Assembly (NCBI RefSeq): GCF_000614185.1
Contig: NZ_BAKM01000009.1
Span: forward strand, 62,001 to 126,000
Direction of reading: 5' to 3'
Length of the DNA stretch: 64,000 nt
Origin: Phocaeicola sartorii JCM 17136 = DSM 21941
GTDB taxonomy: Bacteria; Bacteroidota; Bacteroidia; Bacteroidales; Bacteroidaceae
Shown: positions 58,845-64,000 of the stretch, in pieces
Numbering within the stretch: the stretch's first letter is position 1
Layout of the letters: each line of letters opens with the position of its first letter
The notes under the pieces: model-generated
Database searches by the model: none
Told to the model about the DNA's origin: nothing
Seen by the model: the letters and a program-made list of their open reading frames with translations, nothing else
Position numbers and translations under genes: made by a program

Positions 58845-60980
58845 ATGATCAATCCAATTGTTAAGACGATCGAGCTTCCTGATGGTAGAACCATCACACT
58901 CGAAACGGGAAAGCTGGCAAAACAGGCAGACGGCTCTGTAATGCTTCGCATGGGTAACACCATGTTGCTAGCTACTGTTTGTGCAGCAAAAGATGCAGTT
59001 CCCGGTACAGATTTTATGCCCCTTCAGGTAGAGTACAAAGAAAAATATGCAGCATTCGGACGTTTTCCCGGTGGCTTTACCAAAAGAGAAGGCAAAGCTT
59101 CGGATTATGAGATTCTGACTTGCCGCTTGGTAGACCGCGCATTGCGTCCTTTATTTCCCGATAATTTCCACGCAGAGGTTTACGTAAACATTGTTCTTTT
59201 CTCAGCCGACGGAGTAGATATGCCTGATGCACTGGCTGGATTGGCCGCTTCGGCTGCATTGGCTGTTTCCGACATTCCTTTCGGCGGACCGATTTCTGAA
59301 GTACGTGTAGCACGTATTGATGGTCAGTTTGTTATCAACCCCACTTTCGAACAACTTGAAAAAGCTGATATGGACTTAATGGTTGCCGCTACATACGACA
59401 ACATCATGATGGTGGAAGGCGAGATGCAGGAAGTTAGCGAACAAGACTTATTGGCTGCCATGAAAGCCGCTCACGAAGCAATCAAAGTTCATTGCAAAGC
59501 GCAAATGGAACTGATGGAAGAGGTCGGTTCTACGGTAAAACGTGAATATTGCCACGAAGAGAACGATGAAGACCTGCGCAAAGCTGTACGCGAAGCTTGT
59601 TATGATAAAGCATACGCTATCGCTGCTTCAGGAAACAGAAACAAGCACGAACGTCAGGATGCTTTCGATGCCATCCGCGATGAATTCAAAACTCAATATA
59701 CAGAAGAAGAACTGGAAGAAAAAGGTGCATTGATAGACCGTTACTACCACGATGTGGAAAAAGAAGCGATGCGTCGTTGCATTCTTGACGAAGGCAAGCG
59801 TCTGGACGGACGTAAGACTACTGAAATCCGCCCTATCTGGTGCGAAGTAGGTTACCTGCCCGGCCCTCACGGTTCTGCTATCTTCACCCGTGGTGAGACC
59901 CAGTCTCTGACTTCGGTAACTCTGGGTACAAAGCTGGACGAAAAAATCGTAGACGATGTACTGGATCAGCACAGAGAACGTTTCTTGTTGCACTACAACT
60001 TCCCTCCTTATTCTACCGGTGAGGCAAAAGCACAACGTGGCGTAGGCCGTCGTGAGATTGGTCACGGACACTTGGCATGGCGTGCTTTGAAAGGACAAAT
60101 TCCTGCAGGCTACCCGTACACGGTACGTGTAGTATCTGATATCATGGAATCAAACGGTTCTTCTTCAATGGCTACCGTTTGTGCCGGAACACTTGCCTTG
60201 ATGGACGCTGGTGTCGCTATGAAAAAACCAGTTTCAGGTATTGCCATGGGCTTGATTAAGAATGCTGGTGAGGAAAAATACGCCGTGTTGTCGGATATCC
60301 TTGGTGATGAAGACCACTTGGGCGATATGGACTTCAAGGTTACAGGTACCCGTGATGGTATCACCGCCACCCAAATGGATATCAAGGTAGACGGCCTGTC
60401 ATTCGAAATTCTGGAAAAGGCATTGCTGCAAGCAAAGGAAGGCCGTGAGCATATTCTTAACAAGTTAACCGAATGTATCGCAGAACCTCGCGCAGACTTG
60501 AAACCGCATGCTCCACGCATTGAAACCATGACTATTCCTAAAGAATTCATTGGTGCGGTCATCGGCCCGGGTGGAAAGATTATTCAAGGTATGCAGGAAG
60601 AGACCGGAGCAACCATCACTATTGAAGAAACTGATGGTGTAGGCCGCATTGAAATTGCCGGAACAAACAAGAAGTCTATTGACGATGCCATGCGCATCAT
60701 CAAAGGCATCGTTGCTGTTCCCGAAGTCGGTGAGGTTTACGTAGGCAAAGTCCGTTCAGTGATGCCGTATGGCGTATTCGTAGAATTCCTGCCAGGTAAA
60801 GACGGCTTGTTACACATCTCGGAAATTGACTGGAAGCGCCTTGAAACAATTGAAGAGGCCGGCTTAAAAGAAGGAGACGAAATAGAAGTGAAATTGCTTG
60901 ATATTGATCCCAAGACTGGCAAATTCAAACTTTCCCACAAAGTATTGCTTCCTCGTCCTGAAAGACAAGAAAAGAAATAA
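58845..60980 (+). CDS. pnp: polyribonucleotide nucleotidyltransferase
   Basis: 3'-5' phosphorolytic exoribonuclease of RNA turnover. 711 residues. Two RNase PH domains ([20 protein letters not shown] onward, second starting near [20 protein letters not shown]), a KH domain with [16 protein letters not shown] at about 573-588, and an S1 domain ([20 protein letters not shown]) to the end. Start at 58845 fits the usual N-terminus. Followed by a strong terminator. Confidence 0.96.
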   Translation: MINPIVKTIELPDGRTITLETGKLAKQADGSVMLRMGNTMLLATVCAAKDAVPGTDFMPLQVEYKEKYAAFGRFPGGFTKREGKASDYEILTCRLVDRALRPLFPDNFHAEVYVNIVLFSADGVDMPDALAGLAASAALAVSDIPFGGPISEVRVARIDGQFVINPTFEQLEKADMDLMVAATYDNIMMVEGEMQEVSEQDLLAAMKAAHEAIKVHCKAQMELMEEVGSTVKREYCHEENDEDLRKAVREACYDKAYAIAASGNRNKHERQDAFDAIRDEFKTQYTEEELEEKGALIDRYYHDVEKEAMRRCILDEGKRLDGRKTTEIRPIWCEVGYLPGPHGSAIFTRGETQSLTSVTLGTKLDEKIVDDVLDQHRERFLLHYNFPPYSTGEAKAQRGVGRREIGHGHLAWRALKGQIPAGYPYTVRVVSDIMESNGSSSMATVCAGTLALMDAGVAMKKPVSGIAMGLIKNAGEEKYAVLSDILGDEDHLGDMDFKVTGTRDGITATQMDIKVDGLSFEILEKALLQAKEGREHILNKLTECIAEPRADLKPHAPRIETMTIPKEFIGAVIGPGGKIIQGMQEETGATITIEETDGVGRIEIAGTNKKSIDDAMRIIKGIVAVPEVGEVYVGKVRSVMPYGVFVEFLPGKDGLLHISEIDWKRLETIEEAGLKEGDEIEVKLLDIDPKTGKFKLSHKVLLPRPERQEKK

Positions 60981-61004
60981 GGATATTCTTTATTTTTAAT
61001 TATA

Positions 61005-61036
61005 AAAAGCGTAACCAGAAAACAGGTTACGCTTTT
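61005..61036 (+). terminator. terminator after pnp
   Basis: AAAAGCGTAACC and GGTTACGCTTTT pair perfectly over 12 bases around an eight-base loop, followed by CTTTTTTT. 24 bases after the stop codon. Confidence 0.9.
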
Positions 61037-61069
61037 CTTTTTTTAAGACCAAGCCATTTAATAATAATG

Positions 61070-61100
61070 TAAAACAAAAGCGCGACTCATTAGTCGCGCT
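61070..61100 (-). terminator. terminator after the rubredoxin gene
   Basis: AGCGCGACT/AGTCGCGCT, 9 bp with a four-base loop, followed on the minus strand by TTTTGTTTTAC. It lies 63 bases after the rubredoxin stop, facing the pnp terminator. Confidence 0.75.
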
Positions 61101-61163
61101 ATCTGATATATCATACAGAAGAAACTCCTCTGCTTTATATGATATCCGGTTTATGAATAGAAA

Positions 61164-61328
61164 TTAGTCTTCCTGGACTTCAAAGTCATCTTTACCTACT
61201 CCGCAAAGAGGACAAACCCAGTCATCCGGAATATCTTCAAATGCTGTTCCCGGAGCAATTCCACCTTCAGGATCTCCTTCTGCTGGATCGTAAACCCAAC
61301 CACATACTGTGCAAACGTACTTTTTCAT
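61164..61328 (-). CDS. rubredoxin
   Basis: Small iron protein that passes electrons, often to rubrerythrin or peroxide-reducing enzymes in anaerobes. 54 residues from [20 protein letters not shown]; the iron ligands are C6, C9, C39 and C42 (two CxxC knuckles). Longer upstream reading from 61382 is rejected because it adds a hydrophobic, unconserved stretch. Stands alone between two terminators. Confidence 0.95.
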   Translation of the reverse strand: MKKYVCTVCGWVYDPAEGDPEGGIAPGTAFEDIPDDWVCPLCGVGKDDFEVQED

Positions 61329-61402
61329 AATTGTCTCTGTTTTATGTTTTAAATGTTCTTTAAATATATAACAAATATACAAGGAAATTGTTTACTTGCA
61401 AA

Positions 61403-62101
61403 CTATCCCACTATTATTTTTTTAAGTTCTTCCATCCCTTCGGACGCACCTTTCTGAATTACATGCACTTTACGCCCCGACACAATAGGCACCTGTTTAG
61501 GATCAATCAGATAAACAGGAACGTGAGCAGGCACATAATTCAACAAACCGGCAGCGGGGTATACATTAAGCGAAGTTCCTATAATCAAAAAAATGTCAGC
61601 AGTTTCAGCATAATCAATTGCAGTTTCAATCATAGGAACAGATTCACCAAACCATACAATGAACGGACGGAGCTGGGAACCGTCTCCAGCCAAGTCTCCC
61701 ATCTGTACTTCATATTCTTCCGGTTTTAATTCCTTAATATAAGCAGGATTATTGGGCTGCCAACTAGATGTCACCTTAGTCAGCTCACCATGTAAATGAA
61801 TAATGTGCGAACTTCCGGCGCGTTCATGCAAATTATCAATATTTTGAGTGATAACAGTCACATGAAAGAACTTTTCCATCTCAGCTACCAGTTCATGCCC
61901 TCGGTTAGGCTTTACAGCAATCAACTGTTTACGGCGCTCATTATAAAAATCAATCACCAGTTCAGGGTTTGCCGCATACCCTTCCGGAGTAGCCACTTGC
62001 TCCACCGGATACTGGTCCCACAAACCTCCTGCATCACGAAATGTACTGATACCGCTTTCGGCACTCATCCCGGCACCTGTTAAAACTACTAAATTCTTCA
62101 T
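61403..62101 (-). CDS. cobB: NAD-dependent protein deacylase (sirtuin, CobB-like, no zinc cysteines)
   Basis: Removes acyl groups from lysine with NAD as co-substrate. 232 residues from MKNLVVLTGAGMSAESGIST; an AAGAGGAGG-type Shine-Dalgarno at 62109-62114 supports this start. NAD loop GAGMSAESGIS, TQNIDNLHERAG and catalytic His in HLHGEL are in place. YNERR resembles the Y-x-x-R set of desuccinylase-type sirtuins. Between HLHGELTKV and FIVWFGE there is no cysteine at all, so the usual four-Cys zinc site is absent. Confidence 0.88.
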   Translation of the reverse strand: MKNLVVLTGAGMSAESGISTFRDAGGLWDQYPVEQVATPEGYAANPELVIDFYNERRKQLIAVKPNRGHELVAEMEKFFHVTVITQNIDNLHERAGSSHIIHLHGELTKVTSSWQPNNPAYIKELKPEEYEVQMGDLAGDGSQLRPFIVWFGESVPMIETAIDYAETADIFLIIGTSLNVYPAAGLLNYVPAHVPVYLIDPKQVPIVSGRKVHVIQKGASEGMEELKKIIVG

Positions 62102-62183
62102 TTTTAATCCTCCTCTTTTAACTAAACACACAAAAATAAGAAAAATTAAATTGTTAAAAACAGATTCATTCAAATAAAACACC

Positions 62184-62191
62184 TACCTTTG
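62184..62191 (+). promoter_or_regulatory. -7 element of the FKBP pair
   Basis: TACCTTTG 38 bases before the first FKBP start; no clear -33 box at the expected spacing. Confidence 0.45.
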
Positions 62192-62229
62192 TACGTTTTG
62201 TATAAAAACATCTTATAAAATAAACAGTT

Positions 62230-62814
62230 ATGGATAAATTCAGTTACGCCATCGGCCTTGGTATTGGCCAGAATTTATTGAGCATGGGTGCTCAAGGTAT
62301 TAATGTTGAAGACTTTGCTCAAGCAATCAAAGACGTATTAGATAGAAAAGAAACGGCTATCAGCCACAACGAAGCACGTGAAATCGTAAACAAGTACTTT
62401 GAAGAGCTGGAAACCAAATTGAATGCAGAAAACATTGAAAAAGGGAAATCATTCCTGGAGGAGAATGCGAAAAGACCGGGAGTTGTGACACTCCCCAGCG
62501 GCTTACAATACGAAGTTATCACAGAAGGCAACGGAAAGAAGCCGAGTGCAACCGACCGTGTAAAATGTCATTATGAAGGGACTTTGATTGACGGAACATT
62601 GTTCGACAGCTCTATCAAACGTGGCGAACCGGCTATCTTTGGTGTGAACCAAGTAATCAAAGGATGGGTGGAAGCACTCCAGCTGATGACCGAAGGTGCC
62701 AAATGGAAGCTTTTTATTCCTTCAGAACTAGCCTACGGAGCACAACAGGCAGGCGAAATGATCCCTCCCCACAGCACATTGATTTTTGAAGTAGAATTAA
62801 TCGAAGTATTATAA
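62230..62814 (+). CDS. FKBP-type peptidyl-prolyl isomerase, cytosolic
   Basis: 194 residues, no signal peptide. N-terminal Mip/FklB-like helical dimerisation part (MDKFSYAIGLGIGQNLLSMG), then the FKBP domain from about residue 85 (GVVTLPSGLQYEVITEGNGK) with YEGTLIDGTLFDSS, VIKGWVEALQLM and the end HSTLIFEVELIEVL. Speeds cis-trans proline isomerisation. The lipoprotein paralogue begins 21 bases later. Confidence 0.92.
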   Translation: MDKFSYAIGLGIGQNLLSMGAQGINVEDFAQAIKDVLDRKETAISHNEAREIVNKYFEELETKLNAENIEKGKSFLEENAKRPGVVTLPSGLQYEVITEGNGKKPSATDRVKCHYEGTLIDGTLFDSSIKRGEPAIFGVNQVIKGWVEALQLMTEGAKWKLFIPSELAYGAQQAGEMIPPHSTLIFEVELIEVL

Positions 62815-62835
62815 TTTTAAAGCATTTTAAGGCAA

Positions 62836-63702
62836 ATGAAAAAAATTAGTTTTTTTGTAGCGATCGCTGCTGCAGCCAGCTTGGCGTCTTGTACAGCTCA
62901 AGCACCGAAAGCAAACATGAAGAATGACGTAGATTCACTTTCTTACATGATGGGTATCACCAACACACAAGGACTGGACATGTATATGAGTCAGCAACTG
63001 GGTGTTGACACAGCTTATATGGCCGACTTCATCAGAGGCGTAAAAGAAGGTACCAGCAAGACAAGTCCTAAAGACGTTGCTTATATGGCAGGTCTTCAGA
63101 TTGGCCAGCAAGTTGGCGGACGCATGTTCGACATGATGAGTCAACGTATTTTCGGAAACGACTCAACCCAAAGCTTAAGCAAAGAAAACTTTCTGGCAGG
63201 TTTCATGGCTGCTTTGCAGAAAAAAGGCATGAATGTTACTATGGAAGAAGCTAACGCTTACGTCCAGTCTAAAGCAGAAGCAATCAAGGAAAAAGCTACT
63301 GAAGCCCAGTTTGCAGAAAACAAAGCTGCCGGCGAGAAATTCCTGGCTGAAAACGCAAAGAAGGAAGGCGTTAAAACAACACCTAGCGGTTTACAATACA
63401 AGGTTATTAAAGAAGGTAACGGTGCTATTCCTACCGACTCTTCTAAAGTAAAAGTAAACTATAAAGGTACTTTGATTGACGGAACTCAATTCGATAGTTC
63501 ATACGATCGTAAAGAACCGACTACATTCAAAGCCAACCAAGTAATCAAAGGCTGGACTGAAGCGCTGACAATGATGCCTGTAGGTTCTAAATGGGAACTT
63601 TATATTCCTCAAGACTTGGCTTATGGCTCACGTGAAGCCGGTCAGATCAAACCGTTCTCTACTTTGATCTTCGAAGTTGAGCTGGTTGACATCGAAAAGT
63701 AA
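62836..63702 (+). CDS. FKBP-type peptidyl-prolyl isomerase lipoprotein, Mip-like
   Basis: 288 residues. Signal peptide MKKISFFVAIAAAASLASC with lipobox cysteine C19. A long N-terminal helical dimerisation region (residues about 30-165) precedes an FKBP domain (GVKTTPSGLQYKVIKEGNGA, YKGTLIDGTQFDSSYDRKEP, HSTLIFEV-like FSTLIFEVELVDI). It would assist folding in the periplasm or at the outer membrane. Clearly a paralogue of the gene upstream, from which it may derive by duplication. Confidence 0.92.
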   Translation: MKKISFFVAIAAAASLASCTAQAPKANMKNDVDSLSYMMGITNTQGLDMYMSQQLGVDTAYMADFIRGVKEGTSKTSPKDVAYMAGLQIGQQVGGRMFDMMSQRIFGNDSTQSLSKENFLAGFMAALQKKGMNVTMEEANAYVQSKAEAIKEKATEAQFAENKAAGEKFLAENAKKEGVKTTPSGLQYKVIKEGNGAIPTDSSKVKVNYKGTLIDGTQFDSSYDRKEPTTFKANQVIKGWTEALTMMPVGSKWELYIPQDLAYGSREAGQIKPFSTLIFEVELVDIEK

Positions 63703-63721
63703 TCACCTAAAATTGATTCAT

Positions 63722-63760
63722 AAAAAAGCGTGGGGCACAGATGATGTCTCACGCTTTTTT
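63722..63760. terminator. terminator between the FKBP and Na/Pi genes
   Basis: AAAAAAGCGTG and CACGCTTTTTT are perfect 11-bp complements around a 17-base loop, with T runs on both strands; serves both convergent genes. Confidence 0.85.
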
Positions 63761-63784
63761 TGCTTGTTTCTTGAATAGCGAAAA

Positions 63785-64000
63785 CTAGATCTTCTTCTCC
63801 TTTATATCCGTACGTGCCTCGACGACATTAACCACATAGTCACCCAGTTTCTCACATTCGCTGATGATATCCATATAATGCACTCCCATCTGATAATTGT
63901 ATTCCTTATTATTCACATCCAATACATTCTGATTCTTCAACTGGTTACGGTAGTTATTGATCTCATTCTCTATATTAAATGACTTGTTGGGATCAACCAG
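63785..64000 (-). CDS. Na/Pi cotransporter family protein, C-terminal part (cut by window edge)
   Basis: Last 71 codons before the TAG at 63785-63787. They read EINNYRNQLKNQNVLDVN and YQMGVHYMDIISECEKLGDY then VVNVVEARTDIKEKK, which matches the second PhoU-like helical domain at the end of NptA-type Na/phosphate cotransporters. The membrane part lies outside the window, so a free PhoU protein is possible, but the ending favours the cotransporter. Confidence 0.75.
   Translation of the reverse strand: MVDPNKSFNIENEINNYRNQLKNQNVLDVNNKEYNYQMGVHYMDIISECEKLGDYVVNVVEARTDIKEKKI

Noticed and set aside
61329..61382. Membrane-anchored rubredoxin from an upstream start
   Set aside because: The added 18 residues are AT-rich leader sequence; the standard 54-residue form begins at 61328.

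Overview
The window looks like a chromosome segment of a gut Bacteroidales species, most likely Bacteroides or Phocaeicola. The evidence is the Bacteroidetes promoter pattern (TTTG, about 19 bases, TAnnTTTG) ahead of many genes, the DUF3467 gene between rpoC and rpsL, the zinc-ligand-free forms of S4, S14 and L36, the accC/BCCP/carboxyltransferase operon and the lipoprotein FKBPs. A species name cannot be fixed by reading alone.

Layout. From 1 to 32.5 kb, nearly everything is on the minus strand and forms the translation and transcription superoperon. Read in the direction of transcription it is rpsU-xerC-hpf, then tRNA-Thr/Tyr/Gly/Thr-tuf-tRNA-Trp-secE-nusG-rplKAJL-rpoBC, DUF3467, then rpsL-rpsG-fusA, the S10 and spc clusters, secY-map-infA-rpmJ-rpsM-rpsK-rpsD and the start of rpoA. 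From 32.6 to 49 kb is ordinary housekeeping: an Xaa-Pro peptidase, a gamma carbonic anhydrase, a small outer-membrane barrel, a repeat-rich gap with a decayed histidine kinase, a CtpA protease, a PfkB kinase, two identical tRNA-Asn genes, an S37 peptidase, a three-subunit biotin-dependent carboxylase, DUF488, three GNAT acetyltransferases and a B12-binding radical SAM protein. From 49.2 to 54.7 kb is an AT-rich accessory patch between the housekeeping block and tRNA-Leu. It holds a lipoprotein, a MITE-like palindrome, a broken and an intact Fic gene sharing a 378-bp direct repeat, an ORF6N remnant, a small hypothetical gene and a WG-repeat protein. From 55 to 64 kb are manC, a HIT protein, greA, a TlpA-like lipoprotein, pnp, rubredoxin, a sirtuin, two FKBPs and the end of a Na/Pi cotransporter.

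One caution governs the reading of the whole window. At least nine genes, including essential secY, rpsN, rpsS, rpsL and nusG, are each broken by one or two single-base gains or losses, mostly in short homopolymers, and each can be repaired by a one-base change to a full-length family member. The simplest explanation is uncorrected sequencing indels, so I annotate these as whole genes with a suspected error rather than as pseudogenes.

The most unusual biology I could support is the accessory module enclosed by the two 378-bp repeats (about 97% identical by eye), which homologous recombination could remove cleanly, leaving one intact Fic gene. Secondary points are a promoter-then-terminator leader in front of greA, a hairpin between rplL and rpoB, blocks of 21-22-bp degenerate tandem repeats beside the decayed kinase, and a sirtuin without its zinc cysteines. 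I did not find a CRISPR array, prophage, rRNA operon or a clearly new multi-gene system.
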